Positions 1 through 7,259 of a stretch of 64,000 nt of DNA are shown here, one piece after another; position 1 is the stretch's first letter, and every line of letters begins with the position of its first letter. The notes beneath the pieces were generated by a model. That model made no database searches and was not told where the DNA came from. It saw only the letters and a list, made by a program, of their open reading frames with translations. The position numbers and the translations under genes were made by a program. The DNA comes from JAUMBM01 sp964645715 (GTDB taxonomy: Bacteria; Bacteroidota; Bacteroidia; Chitinophagales; Saprospiraceae). The stretch covers positions 61,655 to 125,654 of the forward strand of contig CAZYAO010000006.1 in the NCBI GenBank assembly GCA_964645715.1. The letters run 5' to 3'.

Positions 1-843
1 GTGCTGGAAGGGCAATACGACTTTTTTCTTACGGAATTTGGCAAAAATGGCTCCACAGCAGCTATAATGTTCGAATTGGCCGAGTTGGAAGCCATGTACC
101 TGTTCAATGGTGGCAGAGCCATTGCATTGCTGGACTCGCTGATCAACCTGCCAGGTTTGGTGGATCCAATACTGAAAGCGCAGGCCAAGCTCAATCTGGG
201 AGACTATCATCTCATGCAGGGGGAAATATGGGAGGCAACGCTGTTGTACTCTCAGGTGGATAAGGCTTTCAAAGAGGATGCACTGGGGCATGAAGCGCGT
301 TTTCGCAATGCCCGCTTGTCATACTTTACCAAAGATTTTCAGTGGGCGCAGGCACAGTTCGATGTGTTGAAGGCTTCAACCTCCAAGCTGATTGCCAATG
401 ACGCACTGGATCTCTCGATTTTTATTATGGACAATATGGGGCTCGATACCAGCGATGTCGCCCTGGGCATGTATGCTGAAGCCGAATGGCTGGCCTTCCA
501 GAACCGATTTTCAGCGGCAACAGGCAAATTGGACAGCTTGCTTGCTGCTTTCCCCGAGCATAGTCTGCAGGATGATGTTCTGTACCTGCGGGGTACTATA
601 GAGCTGAAACAGCGGCATTATGAAGCTGCTGCAGGCTTTTTTCAGCAAGTGGTTGATGGTTTTCCTAAGGATATTCGCGCCGACAATGCCTTGTTTAACC
701 TCGCTGCACTCTATGAACAACAACTGGGTAATACAGATAAGGCTATGGAGTTGTATGAGAAAATTTTTGTTGATTACTCCTCCAGTACCTTTGCTGTCGA
801 GGCACGGAAGCGCTTCCGCAAACTCAGAGGAGATACTATTTAG
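1..843 (+). CDS. Tetratricopeptide repeat protein, 5'-truncated
   Basis: The frame is open from the first base, so the gene begins outside the window and the GTG at position 1 need not be the start. The 280 visible residues are helical and repetitive. The clearest TPR-like units lie in the last third (around residues 190-270), with the pattern of a small residue, Y, A, then F or Y before a helix break (for example HYEAAAGFFQQVV and DKAMELYEKIFVDY). TPR arrays bind partner proteins, and long ones are common in Bacteroidota as periplasmic or envelope scaffolds. Whether this one has a signal peptide cannot be seen. It lies 28 bases upstream of the diacylglycerol kinase gene, so the two are probably co-transcribed. 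The family call is good; the function is unknown. Confidence 0.75.
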   Translation: MLEGQYDFFLTEFGKNGSTAAIMFELAELEAMYLFNGGRAIALLDSLINLPGLVDPILKAQAKLNLGDYHLMQGEIWEATLLYSQVDKAFKEDALGHEARFRNARLSYFTKDFQWAQAQFDVLKASTSKLIANDALDLSIFIMDNMGLDTSDVALGMYAEAEWLAFQNRFSAATGKLDSLLAAFPEHSLQDDVLYLRGTIELKQRHYEAAAGFFQQVVDGFPKDIRADNALFNLAALYEQQLGNTDKAMELYEKIFVDYSSSTFAVEARKRFRKLRGDTI

Positions 844-871
844 GTTGATTAGGCCATAATACTCTTACGTC

Positions 872-1231
872 ATGCTCAAAGACCGATTGCGCAGTTTTGT
901 ATATGCTTTTAAAGGAATTGCGGAAGTGGTAAGGCATCAGGCCAATATGCAGATTCATGTGGTCATAATGCTGCTAGTGCTGCTGGTTGCTTCCTTGTTG
1001 CCATTAAGTCCAACAGAGTGGGCGCTGATACTGATTTGTATGGGGATGGTTCTCGCTGCAGAGTTGTTTAATTCTGCGTTGGAATACCTGACAGATCTTG
1101 TTTCGCCTGATTATCATCCTTTAGCTGGTAAAGCCAAAGATGCGGCAGCCGGGGCCGTATTGGTGTGTGCCATGGCAGCGGTATTGGTGGGCTTACTGGT
1201 CTTGGGCCCGAAGCTAATAACGGTCTTTTGA
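872..1231 (+). CDS. dgkA: Diacylglycerol kinase family (DagK) membrane lipid kinase
   Basis: A 119-residue protein, the usual length for the small integral-membrane DagK family, which phosphorylates diacylglycerol or undecaprenol at the inner membrane to recycle lipid carriers. There are three hydrophobic segments (about residues 28-45, 48-70 and 92-115). The family signature is visible between segments 2 and 3 as AAELFNSALEYLTDL, with the catalytic glutamate and the E-x-x-x-D pair, followed by KAKDAAAGAV. The N-terminal amphipathic stretch RLRSFVYAFKGI is also typical. Whether the substrate is diacylglycerol or undecaprenol cannot be told from sequence. Its TGA stop overlaps the proposed TTG start of the next gene, suggesting translational coupling. 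Confidence 0.9.
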   Translation: MLKDRLRSFVYAFKGIAEVVRHQANMQIHVVIMLLVLLVASLLPLSPTEWALILICMGMVLAAELFNSALEYLTDLVSPDYHPLAGKAKDAAAGAVLVCAMAAVLVGLLVLGPKLITVF

Positions 1232-2472
1232 AAATACCATACGCACTTTCCACTTGCGGCCTATGGGTGGTGATGTTCACTGCTTTTGTGCTTAGCGCCT
1301 GCGCTCCCGCCGAAAAGGCTTTGCAGGAGATTAGTCCGGGTACACCCGCTGTTGATCAGAGCCTTTCAGATTCGGCCCTGCAGGTAGCCTTGCACGCACT
1401 AGAACGCGATATTGGTAAGCTAATGGATAAAGAACAGCTGCCGGGGCTGGCCGCTGTGGTGGTGAAATCCGGACAGGTAGTCTGGATGGATACGAGAGGA
1501 CTCAAGGATGTGAATTTGCCTGAAGACAGTATAGATGTGCATACCCGCTTTCGGCTGGCCAGTTTATCCAAAAATTTTACACCCGTTTTGCTGGGGCAGC
1601 TTGTGCGGGAGAAGAAGGTTGGCTGGTCTGCGGAAGTCGGCCAGTATATACAGGATTTTCAGCCTCAGTATCCAACAGATGCCCGTGACAAATTGCAAGT
1701 CAGGCATATCCTAAGTCAGGCATCAGGCTTTCCATACCAAACTTTTTCCAATCGTCTCAACCGGGGGGAGGATTACCGCGCGATACGAAAGGATCTCGGG
1801 CAAGTGGCACTGTCGCATCCGCCGGGTGTATACTACAACTATCAGAATGTAGTGTACTGTATGGCGGCAGAGGTGATAGAGGTAGTGAGCGGGCTTAGTT
1901 ACGACAACCTGCTGGACAGAAAGCTGTTCGGACCTCTCGGCATGAAGGATGCCAGTTCCGGACTCAAACCACTGCTCGCTTCCGATAATCTTGCCTGGCC
2001 GCATCACCTGACGGCTACGGGCAGCTACAGGATTCCGCTGTCCGCTAAGTATTACAGTGCATCGGCCGCCGCAGGGCAAAATGCCAGTATCAGCGATATG
2101 GGCGTCTGGCTGGCCGCCCTGCAGGGGTTTCGGCCTGATATCGTACCGCCGGCCACACTTGAGGAAATGACGTGCATCCAGGTACCTTTTCTGCCCGGCG
2201 AATCAAGTGCACGACGCTGGGCTCCTTATACGGCCGCAGGCTACGGCCTGGGAATGCGTGTTGTACATATTCCGCCCATTACCATCGCTTATCATGGCGG
2301 ATTTGTCAACGGGTATCGCACTGAGCTCGCTTATTGCCCCGAAAAACAACTGGGAATATGCGTGCTCACCAATGCTAGTAGTGGCTATTTGGCGGCACTA
2401 CCTGCATTGTTTTTTAAAAATTGTGGGCTTACACCCCAACTCACTGATAAAATGGACCAGCTACTCGACTAG
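1228..2472 (+). CDS. Serine hydrolase, beta-lactamase class C/DD-peptidase fold, lipoprotein
   Basis: I place the start at the TTG at 1228, which shares the bases TTGA with the dgkA stop. This gives a complete lipoprotein signal (MKIPYALSTCGLWVVMF, then FVLSAC with a lipobox cysteine near residue 25). The ATG at 1273 is an alternative but would cut the signal short. The 414-residue protein carries the penicillin-binding-like motifs of the family: S112-L-S-K115 (nucleophile and general base), Y205-Q-N207, and H356-G-G in the place of the third KTG-like box. Such enzymes are esterases, D-aminopeptidases, carboxypeptidases or, rarely, beta-lactamases, and the substrate cannot be assigned. The lipobox places it at the outer membrane or periplasm, consistent with cell-wall or peptide metabolism. 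Confidence 0.8.
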   Translation: MKIPYALSTCGLWVVMFTAFVLSACAPAEKALQEISPGTPAVDQSLSDSALQVALHALERDIGKLMDKEQLPGLAAVVVKSGQVVWMDTRGLKDVNLPEDSIDVHTRFRLASLSKNFTPVLLGQLVREKKVGWSAEVGQYIQDFQPQYPTDARDKLQVRHILSQASGFPYQTFSNRLNRGEDYRAIRKDLGQVALSHPPGVYYNYQNVVYCMAAEVIEVVSGLSYDNLLDRKLFGPLGMKDASSGLKPLLASDNLAWPHHLTATGSYRIPLSAKYYSASAAAGQNASISDMGVWLAALQGFRPDIVPPATLEEMTCIQVPFLPGESSARRWAPYTAAGYGLGMRVVHIPPITIAYHGGFVNGYRTELAYCPEKQLGICVLTNASSGYLAALPALFFKNCGLTPQLTDKMDQLLD

Positions 2473-2656
2473 ATAGTTGTCTTATTGCCGCTACGATGGA
2501 GACCATCGGAGGTGTATTTTTGGCTAAGATGTGTTTTCCTATTGAATTTATATAATTTTGTGTGACCTTGACCTAAAGGATGAACCCAAGAGGAGGGGGA
2601 TTGTTATGAAATTGTCTCGTAAATATTTCGTTACCTTTTTTTGCGAAATAAAATAA

Positions 2657-2696
2657 TGAATGCTCTTGGGTGGCGACAGCCACCCAAGAGCATTCA
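2657..2696. repeat. Perfect 18-bp inverted repeat (hairpin) after the serine hydrolase
   Basis: Bases 2657-2674 and 2679-2696 are exact reverse complements separated by a 4-base loop (GACA). There is no T-run directly after either arm, so it is not a textbook intrinsic terminator, though it sits where transcription from the upstream operon should end. It lies between the serine hydrolase and the ArsR-type regulator, whose gene starts 44 bases downstream. It could be a terminator, an RNA-stabilising hairpin or a protein-binding palindrome. Confidence 0.7.
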
Positions 2697-2740
2697 GTGA
2701 CAGCCTCAATTAATTTTTACCGCTACTTAACTATTACTAA

Positions 2741-3064
2741 ATGCAGCTGGATACGGCAGATAAAATAAGTGTAATCCATTCGCCTGAGAAGCTCAAGCAT
2801 ATCGCTGCAGTCCTAAAGGTAATTGCACACCCACTGCGCTTGGCCATCATTCAGTTGTTGGATAAAAATGAGCGCGTCATGGTGAGCGAAATCTGTGATT
2901 ATCTGGCTGCTGAACAGTCATTGGTGTCCCACCACTTGCAGAATATGCGCACCAACGGAATTTTACAGGTCGAACGGGAGGGTCGCAGCATGTACTATTC
3001 GCTCAAAGAAAGGGGTGTTCTGCGCATCGTTGAGTGTATCGAAAATTGTCAGTTTGAATCATAA
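2741..3064 (+). CDS. ArsR/SmtB-family winged-helix transcriptional regulator
   Basis: A 107-residue protein with the ArsR-type winged helix: an N-terminal helix (HIAAVLKVIAHPLRLAIIQLL), a recognition helix region (VSEICDYLAAEQSLVSHHLQNM) and the beta-wing (GILQVEREGRSMYYSL). These proteins repress small operons and release DNA on binding metal or another signal. The usual metal motif ELCVCDL is replaced here by MVSEICDYL, with one cysteine (ICDY), and another cysteine pair lies in the C-terminal tail (VECIENCQF). Metal sensing is therefore possible but not shown. No arsenic or metal-export genes are next to it, and DUF983 follows 61 bases downstream. The target is unknown; it may act on itself. 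Confidence 0.85.
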   Translation: MQLDTADKISVIHSPEKLKHIAAVLKVIAHPLRLAIIQLLDKNERVMVSEICDYLAAEQSLVSHHLQNMRTNGILQVEREGRSMYYSLKERGVLRIVECIENCQFES

Positions 3065-3095
3065 GTATATATGAAGGCCTTTTCATAAAAGAAAG

Positions 3096-3103
3096 TAACT
3101 TTG
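3096..3103 (+). promoter_or_regulatory. Candidate -7 box TAACTTTG for the DUF983 gene
   Basis: An exact match to the Bacteroidota -7 consensus TAnnTTTG, 22 bases before the ATG at 3126. No TTG is found 19-21 bases upstream, so only half of the promoter is supported. Confidence 0.45.
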
Positions 3104-3125
3104 CCGGAAACAATAAGCGACAAGT

Positions 3126-3515
3126 ATGGCAATTTTTGGAAAAGGCAGCAAACTCTACAGTATCTTCGGTATCAAGTGTCCACGCTGCCACAGCGCTGAT
3201 ATGTTTGAGCACGGCAGTTTCAGCTTTGTTAAGCCCTTTGACATGAAGGAACGATGTGACCACTGTGATCTGGATCTTGAGCCCGAGCCGGGCTATTACT
3301 ACGGAGCCATGTTTATTTCTTACATTTTTACGGGTTTTTTCTGTCTCGGCTTTGTCTTTTTTGTGCATTGGGTGTTGGATGTCGGCCTCCTGGGTAGCTT
3401 CGCACTGCTGCTGACGGTATTGGCGGTTTTATTTGTATATATTTTCAGGCTGGCGCGTTCCATCTGGATAAATATCAATGTGGGGTATGACCCGAGGACA
3501 GCAAAAAGCAAGTAG
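3126..3515 (+). CDS. DUF983 family membrane protein with two CxxC knuckles
   Basis: A 129-residue protein of the DUF983 family. The N-terminal half has two cysteine pairs (CPRC near residue 18 and CDHC near residue 41), a probable zinc ribbon, followed by the family hallmark EPEPGYYYGAM that leads into two transmembrane segments (about residues 60-80 and 86-107). The function of DUF983 is not established. The cysteines suggest zinc or redox binding on the cytoplasmic face of the inner membrane. It stands alone between the ArsR-type regulator and the metal-receptor-like gene; that a metal link joins these three is only a guess. Confidence 0.85.
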   Translation: MAIFGKGSKLYSIFGIKCPRCHSADMFEHGSFSFVKPFDMKERCDHCDLDLEPEPGYYYGAMFISYIFTGFFCLGFVFFVHWVLDVGLLGSFALLLTVLAVLFVYIFRLARSIWININVGYDPRTAKSK

Positions 3516-3621
3516 ACAACTGCGATTGTTTGCCAAGGCGGTATCCCACAGCCTGCGTCTCTTCTTTTGCTTATAAGCCAATCGCTGGCAGGAGCTCCGA
3601 AAGTTTACTGCAATGGGTTTG

Positions 3622-3652
3622 TTGTATCAATAAGCGCAATTGCGTAAACTTG
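3622..3652 (+). promoter_or_regulatory. Promoter of the metal-receptor-like gene (TTG-N20-TAAACTTG)
   Basis: TTG at 3622-3624, a 20-base spacer, and a -7 box TAAACTTG at 3645-3652 that matches TAnnTTTG at five of six fixed positions. Only four bases separate the box from the ATG at 3657, so the predicted transcript starts at or beside the A of the start codon. Confidence 0.65.
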
Positions 3653-3656
3653 CTGT

Positions 3657-4457
3657 ATGAAAACAGTCATCGATCAGCTGGGGCGGTCGGTTTCCTTTGC
3701 CTTTCCGCCCAAACGTATCATTTCATTGGTTCCCTCTCAAACAGAGCTGTTGGCGTGGCTGGCACTGGATGAAGAGGTTGTGGGAATTACGCGTTTTTGT
3801 ACGCATCCGGCTGCATGGTTCAGTAGTAAAAAACGGGTAGGAGGTACCAAGCAGCTTCGATTTTCTGCCGTTGAAGATCTGCATCCTGCGTTGATCATCG
3901 GCAATCGGGAAGAGAATGACCAAGAACAGATAGAACGGTTGTCAGCCCGGTATCCCGTCTGGTTAAGTGATATTTATACGCTTTCCGACGCACAGGATAT
4001 GATACTGCGACTCGGCGAAGTATGCGATCGGTCCGAACAGGCCAAGGTGCTGACAGAAGAAATTAGCAGGGTATTCGGCGAGATTGCCCAGCCAAGGCCC
4101 GTCAGCGCTGCCTACCTAATATGGCGTGAGCCTTATATGGTCGCTGCTGCCAATACATTCATTGATGATATGATGCGCCGCGCCGGATTCATCAATGTTT
4201 TTGGTGATCAGCAGCGGTATCCTGCACTGACTGCGGCTGAGTTGGCATCCGCAGCACCCGAGGTGGTGCTGTTGTCCTCGGAGCCTTATCCTTTTACAGG
4301 CAAACACGTATCAGAAATACAGGCTGTCTGTCGACATGCGCGTGTACTGTTGGTCGACGGAGCGGCGTTTTCCTGGTACGGAAGCAGGCTTTTATCTGCT
4401 GCTGCTTATCTGCAATCATGCTACCACGCGGCTACCCGCTACAAAACAACGCAATAA
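3657..4457 (+). CDS. Helical-backbone metal receptor, BtuF-like (cobalamin/siderophore binding fold), no signal peptide
   Basis: A 266-residue protein of the class III substrate-binding fold used by BtuF and FhuD. The N-terminal strand RIISLVPSQTELLAWLAL with the E-L-L motif, the VGITRFCTHP segment and the joining long helix are all present. Normal members are periplasmic and deliver vitamin B12 or Fe-siderophores to an ABC permease. This one starts MKTVIDQLGRSVSFAF with no signal sequence and has no permease gene nearby; signal-less versions are known in Bacteroidota. The role could be cytoplasmic corrinoid handling, but that is inference. The stop TAA shares one base with the ATG of the following subtilisin (TAATG), so the two are translationally coupled. 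Confidence 0.75.
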   Translation: MKTVIDQLGRSVSFAFPPKRIISLVPSQTELLAWLALDEEVVGITRFCTHPAAWFSSKKRVGGTKQLRFSAVEDLHPALIIGNREENDQEQIERLSARYPVWLSDIYTLSDAQDMILRLGEVCDRSEQAKVLTEEISRVFGEIAQPRPVSAAYLIWREPYMVAAANTFIDDMMRRAGFINVFGDQQRYPALTAAELASAAPEVVLLSSEPYPFTGKHVSEIQAVCRHARVLLVDGAAFSWYGSRLLSAAAYLQSCYHAATRYKTTQ

Positions 4458-6067
4458 TGAGATTACTGGCTTCTCTTATCGGTATCGTCATCTTAGTCTG
4501 TGTGTTGCCTCTTCAGGCACAACAGACACCCGTCCATATTACCGGAGAGCTTATCGTCCGGCTGAAGGCTGGTGAAGATCCGGCAGCTCTCCTGCCGATA
4601 GCACGCAACCATACATGGCACCTCAGCCTAAGTCGCAGCTTGAGCAGGCAATTTAATATTCACCTTTTTACTACTACCGCCGGTGAAGAACAGGCAGTAC
4701 TGGACTGGTTGCTAGATCAGTCTATAGTCGAGTCGGCTCAGCTCCATTTTCCACTCGATTTTCGCTCCTCACCCAATGACCCGGAATTTATCAATCAGTG
4801 GACACTCGAAAAAATTGCCGTACCAGCGGTATGGGAAGAGACAACCGGGGGGCTGACCGCATTGGGCGATACGATTGTTATTGCATTGCTCGACAATGGT
4901 TTTGAACCAGCCCATCCTGATCTTTCGGCCAATATTTGGCGCAACAATGGCGAAATTCCAGGTGATGGACTGGACAATGATAATAATGGCTATATCGATG
5001 ACTACCAAGGCTGGAATTTTGTGGGCAACGGTCCTGTACATAATATATATACAAGTCATGGCCAGTCTGTTGCGGGTATCATGGGGGCGAGTGGCAACAA
5101 CAATACGGGCGTTGCAGGGATTAACTGGCATGTCAAGATTATGCTACTCAATGTGCGGGAAGTACCCCAAATCATCGAAGCCTACGATTACGTTATTGAG
5201 CAACGCAGAAGGTACAATACATCCGAGGGACGGGAGGGGGCGCTCGTCGTAGTCACGAATGCTTCCTTCGGACAGAGCCGTATTTTTTGCAGCCAGCAAC
5301 CTGTATGGGGGGGGATGTATGATCTTTTGGGCGAAGTGGGCATTCTTACCGGGGCAGCAACAGACAATTTTCGGTACGATGTGGATCTGCTTGGCGATAT
5401 GCCTTCAACCTGCGAAAGTGACTACCTTATTGTCACCCTCAATACTTCAGAGACCGATGGCATTAGCCAGTCGTCGGCTTACGGGGCTGTTTCCATAGAT
5501 CTTGGCACTCCTGGCGATGGTAGCTTTACAACCAAAGGAGCCACGGGCTACGGTACTTTTGGCAGCAATAGTGCCGCGGCACCACATCTCAGTGGTGCGA
5601 TTGCGCTGCTCTACAGTCTTCCCTGTGAACAACTAGCCGCCCAGCTGCGCAGCCAACCTGCTGAGACGGCCAGGCTCATGCGCCGCGTCATACTCGAGGG
5701 CGTTGATCAGGTCGCGGCTTTGCAAAACAGAACGGTCACTGGCGGGCGTCTCAATGTTTTTAACAGTATGGTATTGGCTCGTGAAGCCTGTGGAAATAAT
5801 ACAGGCAATTTTGAATTGCTAAAGCTTTTCCCCAATCCTGCGCAGGATCTCCTGAACATCACTTACGAAACGGCAGATTATGCACCACTAGAGCTTGCTG
5901 TATTTGATGTCTATGGCCGCCAGCTGCGCGCAGAGCGCGTGCGCGTGCCTTATTTTTCTGAAAAAAAGCACCAGCTCAATGTCGCCAACCTGCCGCAGGG
6001 GGCTTATTTCTTGCGGCTCACATCGGGGAAAAATAATGTGCTGACTAAATTTATCATCAGCCGCTGA
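4457..6067 (+). CDS. S8 subtilisin-like serine protease with T9SS type A sorting domain
   Basis: Start chosen at the ATG at 4457 because it gives a clean signal peptide (MRLLASLIGIVILVCVLP, cleavage after LQAQ) and overlaps the upstream stop by one base; the frame is open upstream to 4418. The 536-residue protein has the subtilisin triad: Asp146 (ALLDNGF), His201 (SHGQSVAG) and Ser372 (GSNSAAAPHLSG). The Ser box departs from the usual GTSMAAP form. An N-terminal prodomain-like stretch fills about residues 20-110. The last 80 residues are a type A sorting domain (LFPNPAQDLLNI, then FDVYGRQL, GAYFLRL, KFIISR), so the enzyme should cross the outer membrane by T9SS and be attached or released at the surface. 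Likely role: extracellular proteolysis. Confidence 0.9.
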   Translation: MRLLASLIGIVILVCVLPLQAQQTPVHITGELIVRLKAGEDPAALLPIARNHTWHLSLSRSLSRQFNIHLFTTTAGEEQAVLDWLLDQSIVESAQLHFPLDFRSSPNDPEFINQWTLEKIAVPAVWEETTGGLTALGDTIVIALLDNGFEPAHPDLSANIWRNNGEIPGDGLDNDNNGYIDDYQGWNFVGNGPVHNIYTSHGQSVAGIMGASGNNNTGVAGINWHVKIMLLNVREVPQIIEAYDYVIEQRRRYNTSEGREGALVVVTNASFGQSRIFCSQQPVWGGMYDLLGEVGILTGAATDNFRYDVDLLGDMPSTCESDYLIVTLNTSETDGISQSSAYGAVSIDLGTPGDGSFTTKGATGYGTFGSNSAAAPHLSGAIALLYSLPCEQLAAQLRSQPAETARLMRRVILEGVDQVAALQNRTVTGGRLNVFNSMVLAREACGNNTGNFELLKLFPNPAQDLLNITYETADYAPLELAVFDVYGRQLRAERVRVPYFSEKKHQLNVANLPQGAYFLRLTSGKNNVLTKFIISR

Positions 6068-6073
6068 TTTTTT

Positions 6074-6110
6074 TTTCATAAAAAAAGCCTGCATCCTTGC
6101 GGAGCAGGCT
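6074..6110 (-). terminator. Intrinsic terminator of the small secreted-protein gene
   Basis: On the minus strand a 7-bp GC-rich stem (arms 6086-6092 and 6104-6110) is followed by a run of T, 38 bases after the stop of the gene at 6149-6766. It may also slow plus-strand transcription leaving the S8 protease. Confidence 0.6.
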
Positions 6111-6148
6111 CAATACAAGCACGAAGGCTTTTTGGGGTAACCACCGAA

Positions 6149-6766
6149 TTATTGCAAGTTAACAGCTTGGGTCCACGACTTACCCTGCTGCGAAAGGCTA
6201 AGAATATAATTGCCGACGGGTAGAGACGTCAGATCGAATTTGCGCGCAAGGCGCTGATCACCAGCAGCTATATAGGTTTCGTACACAATATCTCCAGCTG
6301 CACGCTGCAATTGGATAAGTACTTTCTCCTGCCCGGAGAGCAGCCAGTTTACCTCCAGAAAGCGTCCCTGAACTTTCACATCGGGGGCCTGAAATGTTCT
6401 GCAGGCTGCCGGATCACAGTGCAGGCCAGACCGTGTAATGGTAAATGGCTGAACGATCTCCTCTTGGCCGGTATCAATGTTCAGCGCATACCGCCCTGGA
6501 AACAATCCCTGCAGATTGAGTACTTTTTGGTAGCTACTGCCTGCTGTGACGGTTTCCTCGTAAAGTATTCCCCCTTCGGTATCCGTCACCCGCAATTGGC
6601 CGCTCGTGTGGAGACCTGTCAGACGAATGGCCATCTTTTGCGTGCCACTCAGAGGACTAACCGTCAGCACGGGTAGTGCCTTGGCAGGTATTGCTGCGCC
6701 CATGACCACAAAGAGCAGCAACAGCAAAGTCATTGCGCGTAGGCGCAGTTGCAGTACATGATTCAT
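6149..6766 (-). CDS. Small secreted beta-sandwich protein, function unknown
   Basis: Start set at the ATG at 6766, 20 codons inside the open frame, because it begins a standard signal peptide (MNHVLQLRLRAMTLLLLLFVVMGAAIPAKA). The mature part, about 175 residues, is predicted beta-rich with two similar halves, each ending with a G-x-Y pattern (LFPGRYALNID and LPVGNYILSLS) like that of the C-terminal strands of T9SS sorting domains and DUF3244-like proteins. The last strand ends WTQAVNLQ, without the basic tail usual for sorting domains, so T9SS export is uncertain. Two cysteines (CDPAAC) may form a disulfide. It is transcribed away from the giant adhesin gene. I do not recognise a named family. 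Confidence 0.6.
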   Translation of the reverse strand: MNHVLQLRLRAMTLLLLLFVVMGAAIPAKALPVLTVSPLSGTQKMAIRLTGLHTSGQLRVTDTEGGILYEETVTAGSSYQKVLNLQGLFPGRYALNIDTGQEEIVQPFTITRSGLHCDPAACRTFQAPDVKVQGRFLEVNWLLSGQEKVLIQLQRAAGDIVYETYIAAGDQRLARKFDLTSLPVGNYILSLSQQGKSWTQAVNLQ

Positions 6767-6826
6767 AACACTTGGTTTTTTGAGTATCCGAAATAGCATT
6801 TGTTGGTGGTGCACAGGAGCGTGCAC

Positions 6827-7259
6827 TCTCTTCGGTCATTTGGCAGAGGCTTGTTGGTGTTAAAAATACACTAAGTAAACGATTTTGACCTCCCTTTGGT
6901 TTCATGGATACTAAAAAAATATTTTATTTTTTTGCTGTCGCTAAAGTGCAGCAAGGGTTTTTGGGGAAAAAAATAAAAGGATAGGGAATATAAGAGAAGA
7001 AAAAAGAAGGTAAAAATAAATTTGGCATGGTCTTTGGGAACAGAAGATGAGACCCGTATCAGTAAGTTAATCGTAGCTGCCGGCGTCGGAGCAGGATGAC
7101 TTTGACGACCGTGCAGGATGTCTGTGCATTGATTGCTCAGCATGCTTTCTATTGGGCTGCGAAACTGTCTGATATGAAATGGAGCATAGAGAAAGCAAAC
7201 GAAGTCAATCAATTCCGGTAAAGTCTCAAGGAAGATTCTTTACAAAAATCGTTAGTAGT
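6827..7259. other. AT-rich divergent intergenic region
   Basis: 433 bases between the divergent small secreted protein and the adhesin. It holds A- and T-runs around 6910-7020 and no open frame I can support. The frame of the adhesin is open back to 7179, but those 27 codons lack signal-peptide character. No TTG-N20-TAnnTTTG promoter was found for the adhesin. Confidence 0.5.

Noticed and set aside
7179..7259. Adhesin start at 7179
   Set aside because: The extra 27 residues are polar and basic; a complete signal peptide begins at the ATG at 7260.
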